The notes under the pieces: model-generated
Seen by the model: the letters and a program-made list of their open reading frames with translations, nothing else
The model's database searches: none
Told to the model about the DNA's origin: nothing
In this document: one piece after another, positions 1-6,665 of the stretch
Numbering within the stretch: position 1 is the stretch's first letter
Layout of the letters: each line of letters starts with the position of its first letter
Translations under genes and position numbers: made by a program
Assembly (NCBI GenBank): GCA_030639665.1
Contig: DAOWCC010000070.1
Location: forward strand, 1 to 10,778
Reading direction: 5' to 3'
DNA length: 10,778 nt
Source of the DNA: Elusimicrobiota bacterium
GTDB taxonomy: Bacteria; Elusimicrobiota; Elusimicrobia; Elusimicrobiales; UBA9959

Positions 1-638
1 ACCAAGGGCACATAGAGCAGAATTTCTCCGCTTGGTATATTTATGCCAAAAGCTCTAAAAATAATGACATAAGTTGCAACTAAAAATAACTCGCACAAAA
101 TAGAGTAGAAAACCAAATGTTTATATCTTTTATTCAAGAAGAAAACCGACGCGAATAAAACGGAACAGACTAATAAAATCAAATAGGCTTTTATACTGGA
201 ATATAATAGCAAAACACCGACTAAGGCGATAGATAATAATACCAAGAATCTTGTCACATATCCCCAAATAATTAAATATATGCCTTTCTGATATGAAACA
301 TCATGATTTTTCTTGAGATATACCGCCCTTAAAAACTCTCCCGCTTTATACGGAACAACCGCTTTCAAAGGCATATTGCCGACTCTTATCAATCTTGCTT
401 CTTCTTCCGACACATGAACATTAAAAAAGTTAAGTAAATGCTTGTATTTTTTAACGGAAATAACAAAATGATAAATCAGCGGAACAAAGAGGGAAAGCAA
501 TAATAAGCTTACATTGGCGTTTTCAAATATCTGAGGCAAAGAGTTTAAATTCAGTTTGCCAATCAAGACCACCATGACAATTATTGAGATAAGCCCCGGT
601 ATAACTTTTTTCGCAATATACGCTATTTTAGAAGCCAT
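1..638 (-). CDS. Flippase-like / lysylphosphatidylglycerol synthase TM-domain membrane protein (partial, C-terminus outside window)
   Basis: About 212 residues are visible from an ATG at 638, and the frame stays open to the left edge. The protein is strongly hydrophobic, with likely membrane spans near residues 10-30, 44-62, 120-148, 150-168 and 178-198. The stretch around residues 88-112 (VGNMPLKAVVPYKAGEFLRA) matches the conserved loop of the LPG_synthase_TM/UPF0104 (AglD-like) family, in which N-x-x-x-P-x-x-x-G-E-x-x-R is typical. The later FGINIPSGEILLYVP also fits this fold. Family members act on lipid-linked substrates in the inner membrane and often accompany family 2 glycosyltransferases. 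The start overlaps the end of the upstream radical SAM gene by 16 bp and has an AAGAGG ribosome site 4 nt upstream, so translation is probably coupled. The family is fairly sure. The substrate is unknown, and a soluble C-terminal domain cannot be excluded. Confidence 0.8.
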   Translation of the reverse strand, partial: MASKIAYIAKKVIPGLISIIVMVVLIGKLNLNSLPQIFENANVSLLLLSLFVPLIYHFVISVKKYKHLLNFFNVHVSEEEARLIRVGNMPLKAVVPYKAGEFLRAVYLKKNHDVSYQKGIYLIIWGYVTRFLVLLSIALVGVLLLYSSIKAYLILLVCSVLFASVFFLNKRYKHLVFYSILCELFLVATYVIIFRAFGINIPSGEILLYVPL

Positions 639-1618
639 AAAACCTCTTTTAAAGCGCCAAACTTAAAGTTAAACAAAAAATTTAATTCCAATGAACCGCA
701 AAAACCGCAACCGCCGCATTTAATTTCAGGCAAACTATTTAAAGCTTTTTTAACTCCCACCTCAAAACAATTCGGAGACTTCCCATCATAAGTAATTCTA
801 TCACAAGAATAAAGAGAGCCGTCGGTATCAATTATGCAGAAAAGTTTTCCCGCCGAGCATTCTAATTTTGGAAAATTGGGCCAATTGTATATATGCTTAA
901 GGCCGATTAAAGAATTCCTCATATATCTTGAATATCCATCAGTTTTTAAATCTATTAATTTTGAAATCTGCCGTTTATACTCATCAAGTGACGGATATAT
1001 TTCCTTCATATCTTCATCACTAACACCGCGATATAAAGGCTTTAAAGGCTGAAAAGCGGCCTTAATATCGTATTTTTTTGCCAGTTCAAGCACGAAATCC
1101 AAATGCTTTATATTATCTTTCGTAATTGTTGTCGCCATACTGACTCTTATACCTTTTGCTTTAGCCAACTCTATCGCCTTTATACAATCTTTATAAGCCC
1201 CTTCCCTTTTAGATAAAAAGTCATGTATCTCCTGGGGGCCGTCCACACTGATTTTTAATAAATCAAGATTTTTTATTTGAGAAATTCTTTTCTCAATAAG
1301 AAAGCCGCAAGAATTCATCTCGGGAGAAATACCCAAATCTTTGCAATAATCTATTATTTCTCCTATATCATCCCTTAATAAAGGTTCTCCCCCGCTAAAA
1401 GAGATTTTCTTTGTTCCAAGTTTTTTCAATTGCCCGATTATGGAAAATATTTTTTCTTTTGACGGCTCTTCCATTTTCGTATTCCAAACATTACAATAGG
1501 AACATTTATTCGGACATCTATTGGTGACTTCCATTCTAACGGCAATAGGGATTCTTTGATTGAAAAATTTAACCTTAACAAAGTCACTGGCTGATAACAT
1601 TTTCTGAACTATATTCAT
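623..1618 (-). CDS. Radical SAM protein with SPASM/twitch-like C-terminal cysteine cluster
   Basis: The protein has 331 residues from the chosen start. The radical SAM 4Fe-4S motif CPNKCSYC (CxxxCxxC) is at residues 35-42, and the glycine-rich SAM-binding motif SFSGGEPLLR is near 73-82. The C-terminal part carries Cys at about 254, 261, 272, 284, 301, 304 and 307. It includes a G-x4-C element (DGSLYSC) and a C-x2-C-x2-C group, as in SPASM or twitch domains that bind an auxiliary Fe-S cluster. Such enzymes use a 5'-deoxyadenosyl radical on peptides, sugars or lipids. I chose the ATG at 1618 because it overlaps the previous stop as ATGA, with G-rich sequence just upstream. An in-frame ATG at 1642 would add eight residues (MGIKVGWS) and has a weaker ribosome site. 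The setting, between a radical SAM-glycosyltransferase fusion and a flippase-like protein, points to lipid or glycan tailoring rather than peptide maturation. This last point is inference. Confidence 0.85.
   Translation of the reverse strand: MNIVQKMLSASDFVKVKFFNQRIPIAVRMEVTNRCPNKCSYCNVWNTKMEEPSKEKIFSIIGQLKKLGTKKISFSGGEPLLRDDIGEIIDYCKDLGISPEMNSCGFLIEKRISQIKNLDLLKISVDGPQEIHDFLSKREGAYKDCIKAIELAKAKGIRVSMATTITKDNIKHLDFVLELAKKYDIKAAFQPLKPLYRGVSDEDMKEIYPSLDEYKRQISKLIDLKTDGYSRYMRNSLIGLKHIYNWPNFPKLECSAGKLFCIIDTDGSLYSCDRITYDGKSPNCFEVGVKKALNSLPEIKCGGCGFCGSLELNFLFNFKFGALKEVLWLLK
643..648 (-). promoter_or_regulatory. Ribosome binding site of the flippase-like gene
   Basis: AAGAGG reads on the minus strand, 4 nt before the ATG at 638 and inside the last codons of the upstream gene. 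It supports this start and translational coupling. Confidence 0.6.
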
Positions 1619-3816
1619 ACTCCACCCCACTTTAATACCCATACTCTTTTCAAACTCATGGTAATAGTAGCTAAACTGAATTTTGAACTGCCGTATTTAC
1701 GCTCGAGATATGTTATCGGCACTTCTTTAATTTTCAATCCCTTCTTAAACCCAAGATAAAGCATTTCAATCAAGGCCTCTGTACCTTCAATCGATTCTAA
1801 ATAGTCCATTCCTATTTTTTCCAAAGCATTGCGCTTAAAACATCTGTAACCTGAAGTACAATCCTGAACATCTTTTATGCCGAGACTGTATTTAATATAG
1901 AAATTGGCAAGATGACCGATAAGGCCCCTAAATAATGATCTGCCCACCTCTCCGCCACGAGATATATATCTGGAACCTATCACCACATCCGCATCTTCTG
2001 AATTAGAAATAAGTTTCCCAATATCTGATGGATTATGTGAAAGATCGGCATCCATTTCTATTATCAAATCAGCGCCATTTGAAAGAGCGATCTTAAAACC
2101 TTCTTTTATCGCCTTGCCTCTCTCATTACCTATATTTGTTTTGCTTGAATAATGAACCTCTACTTGAGGATGAAGCCTTGAAAATCTTTTTTCTTTTTCG
2201 CGTGTGCCGTCACTTGAACTATCCATCACAATTATATTAATCCGGGGATATAGCTCCAAAATCTTTTCCATTAACTCCACAATATTGTTTTTCTCATTAT
2301 ATGTAGGTATTACCACATAAACTTTTTTATCAGCGGCATCCTCATTTATTTTTAAATGAACCGGTTTTTTTGCCAAAGGCTCTTTACCGGGATTTTCAAC
2401 ATCCGTATGCAAATAATTAAACAACATCTTTAAAGCCGTGGTCGCGTATCTTATAAATTCACCAATTGACTTAATTTTAAAGAGAATCTTTAAAATATAA
2501 CCGGGGCGGAAATAAAAACTGTAATAACTCCATTTAAGTAATTTCTCCACCTTATCTTGCGGCATATCTATCCAATGCATGGGAATTCTTTCCTCTCCCA
2601 CCTTCAATGAAACAAATTCTTTCCAATAATCAAAACCGGTTTTCTGAATTAACTCCTTATGAAATTGGGTATTTGGTTTGGGGATAGCTCTGCATATCTG
2701 CACATAATCCAAGTCCAAACCCTTGGCAAATTCAACTGTTTGTTTAATGGATTTCTCGGTATCTCCGGGATTGCCCACCATTAAAAAACCCAGATTTCTT
2801 ATGCCAAATTTTTTGGCGGTTTTAATGGCATAAGGCACCTGTTGGGGCGTAATTTCTTTATTCACCTGATGCAAAACATTCCGGGATGAAGATTCTATTC
2901 CCCAAAATATCATTCTACAACCCGCTTTTGCTGCCATCTTTAAAACATCCTCATCGGCAAGGTCCACTCTTGATCTGGCAGTCCACGATATATTGAGTTT
3001 CCTTTTTATTATTTCTTCACAGAATTTTATTGACCACTGCTTATTAACAAAAAAATTCGCGTCAAAAAAATCTATTTCTCTTATTCCATAATCGTAATAG
3101 CATTGTTCTATCTCTTTTATTACATTCTCAACACTTCTCTGTCTCCAATGATTAAGCGCCGCTATCGCGCAAAACTTGCATTTATAAGGACACCCTGTGG
3201 AAGTCAGCATAATGGTGAAATTTTTTACTTGAGAAACAAAGGAATTGTATACATGATTTGGCAATAAATGTCTCGCGGGAAAGGGATAATTATCAAAAGG
3301 AACAAGACTCTTAGCCTCCGGATTAATGATTACGGCGCCATTGGCATCTCGCCAACATAATCCGGGTATTTTTTTATACCGCGTCTCATCACCAAAACAT
3401 TTTAAAAACATCGGCAAACTTTCAATCGCTTCGCCGATTAAACCATAATCTATTTCCTTATGAGCCATTGTTTCCTTAGGATAAATGGATAAATTTATCC
3501 CTCCAACCATTATGGGCTTGCCTATTTTCAGCTTAAAATATCTTATCCATTCAAGTGATTCCTGGAAACCGTATGTATCCAAGCGAAAACCTATTAAATC
3601 AGGATTAAATTCATCTGCTTTTTTAAACGCGTCTTCTTGCGATAATTTCAAAGAATGCGCGTCAATTAAAATCACGCTATGGCCGGCCCGCTCTAAAATG
3701 GCCGCGATATAAGCCAATATAATAGGAGGAGAAAGCGTGAATTCTTCATCCACAACTTTTAGATTCTCGGAAAATTTCCGATGATGAAATGGCGGATGGA
3801 TTAAAGCTATCTTCAT
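1615..3816 (-). CDS. B12-binding-domain radical SAM protein fused to DPM1-like GT2 glycosyltransferase
   Basis: The protein has 733 residues and two enzyme halves. Residues 1-140 resemble the cobalamin-binding (Rossmann) domain that precedes many radical SAM enzymes (MKIALIHPPF start, IMVGGINLS). No DxHxxG base-off motif is visible, as is common in this class. Residues 200-400 form the radical SAM barrel, with C209, C213 and C216 in CPYKCKFC. A helical linker spans about 410-495. Residues 498-720 are a family 2 glycosyltransferase of the polyprenol-phosphate mannose/glucose synthase (DPM1) type: VVIPTYNE (501-508), DSSSDGT (532-538), the metal-binding DAD (589-591), VIGSRY, SGYRCFKRNAL and YLERKYGSSKF near 703-713. 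No C-terminal membrane anchor is present. The ATG at 3816 has GAGGG 9 nt upstream. It is the first gene of a three-gene operon. Each half is confidently assigned; the joint substrate is unknown. Confidence 0.9.
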   Translation of the reverse strand: MKIALIHPPFHHRKFSENLKVVDEEFTLSPPIILAYIAAILERAGHSVILIDAHSLKLSQEDAFKKADEFNPDLIGFRLDTYGFQESLEWIRYFKLKIGKPIMVGGINLSIYPKETMAHKEIDYGLIGEAIESLPMFLKCFGDETRYKKIPGLCWRDANGAVIINPEAKSLVPFDNYPFPARHLLPNHVYNSFVSQVKNFTIMLTSTGCPYKCKFCAIAALNHWRQRSVENVIKEIEQCYYDYGIREIDFFDANFFVNKQWSIKFCEEIIKRKLNISWTARSRVDLADEDVLKMAAKAGCRMIFWGIESSSRNVLHQVNKEITPQQVPYAIKTAKKFGIRNLGFLMVGNPGDTEKSIKQTVEFAKGLDLDYVQICRAIPKPNTQFHKELIQKTGFDYWKEFVSLKVGEERIPMHWIDMPQDKVEKLLKWSYYSFYFRPGYILKILFKIKSIGEFIRYATTALKMLFNYLHTDVENPGKEPLAKKPVHLKINEDAADKKVYVVIPTYNEKNNIVELMEKILELYPRINIIVMDSSSDGTREKEKRFSRLHPQVEVHYSSKTNIGNERGKAIKEGFKIALSNGADLIIEMDADLSHNPSDIGKLISNSEDADVVIGSRYISRGGEVGRSLFRGLIGHLANFYIKYSLGIKDVQDCTSGYRCFKRNALEKIGMDYLESIEGTEALIEMLYLGFKKGLKIKEVPITYLERKYGSSKFSLATITMSLKRVWVLKWGGV

Positions 3817-3825
3817 ATCAAAACA

Positions 3826-3830
3826 CCCTC
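3826..3830 (-). promoter_or_regulatory. Ribosome binding site of the fusion gene
   Basis: GAGGG reads on the minus strand 9 nt before the ATG at 3816. It supports this start for the first gene of the operon. Confidence 0.5.
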
Positions 3831-3865
3831 TTTGTTTTATTTTGCGCGCGCATATACATATCCAT

Positions 3866-3894
3866 ATTATAATACATAAGTACCGTTGCAGAAA
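3866..3894 (-). promoter_or_regulatory. Candidate proximal sigma70-type promoter for the left-hand operon
   Basis: A perfect TATAAT -10 box (3866-3871, minus strand) lies 17 bp from a poor -35 box, TTTCTG (3889-3894). The expected transcript start near 3859 would give a leader of about 40 nt before the ATG at 3816. The -35 box overlaps one arm of the hairpin at 3892-3914. Confidence 0.4.
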
Positions 3895-3916
3895 GGCTAT
3901 GTTTCAAAGCCTTTTT
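3892..3916 (+). terminator. Candidate hairpin with short T tail (terminator-like on plus strand)
   Basis: AAAGGCT (3892-3898) and AGCCTTT (3908-3914) form a perfect 7-bp stem with a 9-nt loop, and two more T follow on the plus strand. It could end plus-strand transcription, for example from the decayed RHS locus. The T tail is short, so termination is uncertain. It could instead be an operator-like palindrome over the proximal promoter. Confidence 0.3.
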
Positions 3917-4131
3917 AACGGAATTCTCAAAATAAATAGAACCCCTAAAGCCTCCACGCAAACCGCAGACCAAGATTTAGATCAAGACTTAAAAACAAAA
4001 ATGACAACTAATGGAACAACACTTCAATTAAACCTCAAAAACTTTGCAAATATTAGGTAACAAAATCGCGCATATGTTAATATTTTAAATTCCTGAACCT
4101 CAATCTCAACCTGCAGTACTCTGCCGTAACT

Positions 4132-4161
4132 AAAAAGACCGCCTCAGCTCTCTCTAGCGGT
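4132..4161 (-). terminator. Weak intrinsic terminator or attenuator candidate
   Basis: Read on the minus strand, ACCGC and GCGGT pair over a 14-nt loop, followed by CTTTTT. The stem is only 5 bp, with a possible G-U extension. It lies about 250 nt downstream of the promoter at 4394-4421, so it could end a short leader RNA or attenuate the operon. The evidence is modest. Confidence 0.3.
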
Positions 4162-4167
4162 ATCTAA

Positions 4168-4326
4168 TCCCGAAGACAGCTGAAACGGCCTAACAAAATC
4201 CGTTTGCTATTTAGCGCGCGGCAAAGGAGTTTTTCCACTAAAACCCCTCTACCCTACACCTATGACATCTTCGGCAACCTGACTTCCCGCATACGCGAGA
4301 TCTTGGCTTTGCGCCTCCCGCTTTAG
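4168..4326 (+). pseudogene. Remnant of an RHS/YD-repeat protein gene
   Basis: A short open frame bounded by stops at 4165-4167 and 4324-4326, with no ATG, encodes YTYDIFGNLTSRIRE at 4255-4299. This fits the YD-repeat consensus (Y-x-Y-D-x-x-G-N-L). Intact YD repeats occur in tandem in very large RHS/Tc-type surface or toxin proteins, whereas only one unit remains here. It is on the opposite strand to all real genes in the window. The 3' end runs into a palindrome that supplies the stop. It looks like a decayed, inserted or recombined fragment. The upstream part (before about 4240) shows no clear similarity. Confidence 0.55.
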
Positions 4327-4331
4327 CGGGA
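4316..4331. repeat. 16-bp palindrome TCCCGCTTTAGCGGGA
   Basis: This is a perfect inverted repeat with a 7-bp stem and a 2-nt centre, with no T-run on either side. Its core (GCTTTAGC) recurs in the small hairpin at 8425-8434, which suggests a dispersed palindrome family. Confidence 0.6.
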
Positions 4332-4393
4332 TTTGCTATTATCGTGACATAAAACAAGCCCATTGCCATAATAAAGACAATATAGCTAAAGAT

Positions 4394-4421
4394 AGTATAG
4401 CAGAATATATTGACTTGTCAA
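4394..4421 (-). promoter_or_regulatory. Strong sigma70-type promoter candidate (distal promoter of left-hand operon)
   Basis: On the minus strand a perfect TTGACA (4416-4421) is followed after 16 bp by TATACT (4394-4399). It sits just beyond the end of the fibre-like gene and points at the radical SAM fusion operon. Transcription would start near 4387 and leave a leader of about 570 nt before 3816. It is the best-looking promoter in the window. Confidence 0.6.
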
Positions 4422-4447
4422 GACCTCACCTCTAACAGAACTTACGG

Positions 4448-6019
4448 TTAATAATCTCCCAAAATCCACCAATTTGTTCCATCTGAAACGAGAATAATGA
4501 CATTCGAATCGTCTATATCATAACTTGAATTACTACCCTCAATATTTTCCAAACCCTCTGGATAAATATGCAAGACATTGACACTCTCACCTATATTTTT
4601 AATCGTATATTGCCTTCCCTTTATCCCTGAAGCGCTCGGTAAAGTCACATCAATATCGCCCGAATTAGTATCACCGATAATAATACTATCATTTGCCGTA
4701 ATACTATAATCCACGCTCACTACAATAACAGGGGTGGCTATCGGGCCGTCTATTTGCAATCTGGAATTGGGATTAGCAATGCCTATACCCGTATTGCCGG
4801 AGGTTGAAACATAGAGATGGGGCGTTATTGCCGAAGTGGATATCCACATAGATGAAGGCATAGTGTCCGTGGCTATTACCGTAATGGAGGAACCAATTAT
4901 TTTTAAAGCTCCGGTCATGGTATCCCCTGACTTGGCAACCTTGGTCTCAGCATTATCCGAATATATTGCTGATGACACTTTAATATCGTTCAGATAATCA
5001 CCTGTTTTTATAGCCACGGCATTTACATTTCCGGGCAAATCGCCAGCGTTTATCTGCGTCGTATTGATATTTCCATCCAAATATACGGCGCTGGATACTC
5101 GAACCTCATTAAGATAATCTCCACTCGCCAATGAACTGACATTTCCCACACTGTCGGCATAAATCGCCGACGACACTTTAATATCATTAAGATAATCACC
5201 CGCGCTTAGGGAACTTATGTACACTGTGGCCGGCAACTCACCGCTTGTTATTTGCGTTGGACTTATATTGCCGCCGAAATTTGACGCGCTATCGGCGTAT
5301 ATCGCGCTGGATACTTTTATATCGTTCAAATAATCACCTGTTTTTATAGCCACGGCATTTACATTTCCGGGCAAATCGCCAGCGCTTATCTGCGTCGTAT
5401 TGATATTTCCGTCCAAATAAACGGCGCTGGACACTCGAATATCATTAAGATAATCGCCACTCGCCAATCCGCTGACGCTTCCGGCATTATCCGCGTATAT
5501 CGCGCTGGACACTTTTACATCATTTAGATATTCACCCGAACCTATGGAATTTGCCACAGAATCGGAACAATCCCAATGCGCGCCTGTTGAATCCCATTTC
5601 AGAACTTGATTATCCGAACAACCATTATCGGCCAGCGTCTGCGCCACAAGTGAATAAGGCGCGGATATTATTTCTTGCCGCGGCAGAAGCGTTACCCCAT
5701 CGACCGAAACTTCAATATATCTCGATCCTTTAAATGTATCTGTTGAAATATTTGACACTGTTCCGGTTTCAAGATTAACGCTAAAAAGACCATTGGTAAC
5801 AAGCACATTATTCGGCTGGCTGGTCCACACGGGACTGCCGCCGGTTTCGACGGCGTATATTGTGAAAATCATGTTCCTTGAATCATTCACGGCTTGCCCG
5901 CTTTCTTCAAGCCTTCCCTGAAAATTTATTTTAGCGGGAACACCCGCATTAAGCGCATGCGCTATCGAACACAAGATAAGCATGCTTAAAAATAAAACAT
6001 TTATTATTTTCGTTTGCAT
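4448..6019 (-). CDS. Secreted fibre-like repetitive surface protein
   Basis: The protein has 523 residues from the chosen start. A signal peptide covers about 1-25 (MQTKIINVLFLSMLILCSIA). Residues 26-130 resemble the N-terminal domain of many exported proteins in candidate phyla (PAKINFQGRLEESG, then LPRQEIISAPYSLVA). Six copies of G-[DE]-Y-L-N-[DE]-[IV]-[KR]-V-S-S-A-[IV]-Y begin at about 162, 188, 228, 274, 300 and 340. The motifs SGDTMTGALKI (about 364) and SGNTGIGIANPNSRLQI (about 407) are typical of phage tail-fibre-like proteins. The end (DVTLPSASGIKGRQYTIKN to SDGTNWWIL) resembles a fibre tip. No S74 chaperone is visible. The start at 6019 has AAGGTGG 5 nt upstream and opens directly into the signal peptide. 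An in-frame ATG at 6106 would add 29 residues read from a simple repeat. A role as an extracellular fibre or adhesin is likely but not shown. Confidence 0.8.
   Translation of the reverse strand: MQTKIINVLFLSMLILCSIAHALNAGVPAKINFQGRLEESGQAVNDSRNMIFTIYAVETGGSPVWTSQPNNVLVTNGLFSVNLETGTVSNISTDTFKGSRYIEVSVDGVTLLPRQEIISAPYSLVAQTLADNGCSDNQVLKWDSTGAHWDCSDSVANSIGSGEYLNDVKVSSAIYADNAGSVSGLASGDYLNDIRVSSAVYLDGNINTTQISAGDLPGNVNAVAIKTGDYLNDIKVSSAIYADSASNFGGNISPTQITSGELPATVYISSLSAGDYLNDIKVSSAIYADSVGNVSSLASGDYLNEVRVSSAVYLDGNINTTQINAGDLPGNVNAVAIKTGDYLNDIKVSSAIYSDNAETKVAKSGDTMTGALKIIGSSITVIATDTMPSSMWISTSAITPHLYVSTSGNTGIGIANPNSRLQIDGPIATPVIVVSVDYSITANDSIIIGDTNSGDIDVTLPSASGIKGRQYTIKNIGESVNVLHIYPEGLENIEGSNSSYDIDDSNVIILVSDGTNWWILGDY
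4949..5536 (-). repeat. Intragenic tandem duplication, 336-bp unit
   Basis: The six short repeats of the fibre-like protein are spaced 26, 40, 46, 26 and 40 residues apart, a pattern that repeats every 112 residues (336 bp). The first unit covers 5201-5536 and the second, partial one about 4949-5200. DNA near 5010-5100 and 5346-5436 is almost identical, indicating recent duplication or gene conversion. Confidence 0.8.
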
Positions 6020-6024
6020 TTTTT

Positions 6025-6031
6025 CCACCTT
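6025..6031 (-). promoter_or_regulatory. Ribosome binding site that decides the fibre-gene start
   Basis: AAGGTGG reads on the minus strand 5 nt before the ATG at 6019. It favours this start over the longer frame from 6106. Confidence 0.6.
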
Positions 6032-6077
6032 CATCTTTTTCTTTGTTTCCATTTCCGGCTTCTCGCTTCTTTCCGTT

Positions 6078-6117
6078 GCCAGTCCTCTATTCCTCCAATC
6101 TTCCAAGCCTCTACCTT
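6078..6117 (-). repeat. Degenerate array of five 8-bp units
   Basis: The minus strand reads as AAGGTAGA, GGCTTGGA, AGATTGGA, GGAATAGA and GGACTGGC, then AACGG. The array starts in the last codons of the sorting-domain gene and fills the gap before the fibre gene. Plus-strand sequence at its end, CCGTTGCCAGTC (6073-6084), nearly matches CCGTTGGCTGTC beside the array at 9714-9745. Confidence 0.55.
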
Positions 6118-6665
6118 ATTATCATCAGCTTGCCGGTTTTTGTTTCAAGCGAGTTCCTTACGACATAGAAATAAACACCGCTGAAAACCGCTTCGCCTTT
6201 ATTGTTTTTCACATCCCAGTCTATAAAATCATTTCCGTCGGATTTATAAATGGTTTTAATAATTATTCCGCTCAAAGCGTATATCATTATCCGCGCCGTT
6301 TGAGTGAGATTTGTAAATCTTATGCGGGTATGTCCCATTACCGGTTTAAAAGGAACAGGATAACAATGCGCCGTCGATAAATTTTGTTTGGATATATCCA
6401 AAACAACGCTCGCCAAAATAGGTCCCGCGTTCATAACAAAATTATTACCCGACATTGATTGTGTTGAATCCGTCAAACCTCCGATGCTTCCTCCACTGAG
6501 CGTAAAAGCGCCTCCGCTTGAAACCGCTCCTCCCGAAGTTATGGATAAAGCCGGATAAATTTTCATATTACCGCTTTCCAGAGAAGCCCGCGAAAGAGAT
6601 ATAAAACAAACGGATAGCAGACAAAAAACCGCAAGCCCCGTTAGAGATAGCCCCCGCACATACAT
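6111..6665 (-). CDS. Small secreted protein with T9SS type A / FlgD-like C-terminal domain
   Basis: The protein has 184 residues from the chosen ATG at 6665. A signal peptide is clear: MYVRGLSLTGLAVFCLLSVC, then cleavage near SRA-S. Residues about 30-80 are Gly/Ser-rich (SGGAVSSGGAFTLSGGSIGG). The last 80 residues, from CYPVPFKPVMGHTRIRF to GVYFYVVRNSLETKTGKLMI, match the fold of T9SS C-terminal sorting domains and the related FlgD Ig-like domain, including the pattern G-V-Y-x-Y and a final G-K-L-x-I. Such a domain would direct export through T9SS or serve as a small beta-sandwich. The PorV-like gene just upstream supports T9SS. A longer start at 6872 overlaps that gene's stop, but its first 69 codons cross a repeat element, so I prefer 6665 despite a poor ribosome site. 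The protein is short for a cargo, and its main function is unknown. Confidence 0.7.
   Translation of the reverse strand: MYVRGLSLTGLAVFCLLSVCFISLSRASLESGNMKIYPALSITSGGAVSSGGAFTLSGGSIGGLTDSTQSMSGNNFVMNAGPILASVVLDISKQNLSTAHCYPVPFKPVMGHTRIRFTNLTQTARIMIYALSGIIIKTIYKSDGNDFIDWDVKNNKGEAVFSGVYFYVVRNSLETKTGKLMIIR

Larger units (their letters stand above)
3817..4447. other. 631-bp intergenic region without an intact gene
   Basis: No frame on either strand shows a convincing complete protein. The stretch holds the start region of the left-hand operon, two candidate minus-strand promoters (4394-4421 and 3866-3894), a weak hairpin plus T-run on the minus strand (4132-4161), a plus-strand relic of an RHS/YD-repeat gene (4168-4326) and a 16-bp palindrome (4316-4331). 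A plus-strand frame at 3842-4060 shows no recognisable domain and is not called as a gene. Confidence 0.6.

Noticed and set aside
3843..3858. Third copy of the CCCCCACACATAC-type arm (minus strand ATGTATATGCGCGCG)
   Set aside because: It matches the arm at about 12 of 15 positions, but no inverted partner or TTCTTAAGAA centre is found at the right distance. Alternating GC/AT runs can give this by chance.
3842..4060. 72-residue plus-strand frame in the intergenic region
   Set aside because: It begins with a low-complexity His/Ile run, has no recognisable domain or ribosome site, and lies over the promoter and leader of the minus-strand operon.
4316..4331. Rho-independent terminator of the fibre-like gene
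   Set aside because: The palindrome has no following T-run on the minus strand and lies downstream of the strong promoter at 4394-4421, so it does not fit the end of that transcript.
4238..4369. 43-residue minus-strand frame starting MAMGLFYV
   Set aside because: It runs antisense to the YD-repeat relic and through the palindrome, and has no ribosome site. Its Cys/Arg-rich end is what the antisense of the YD code gives.
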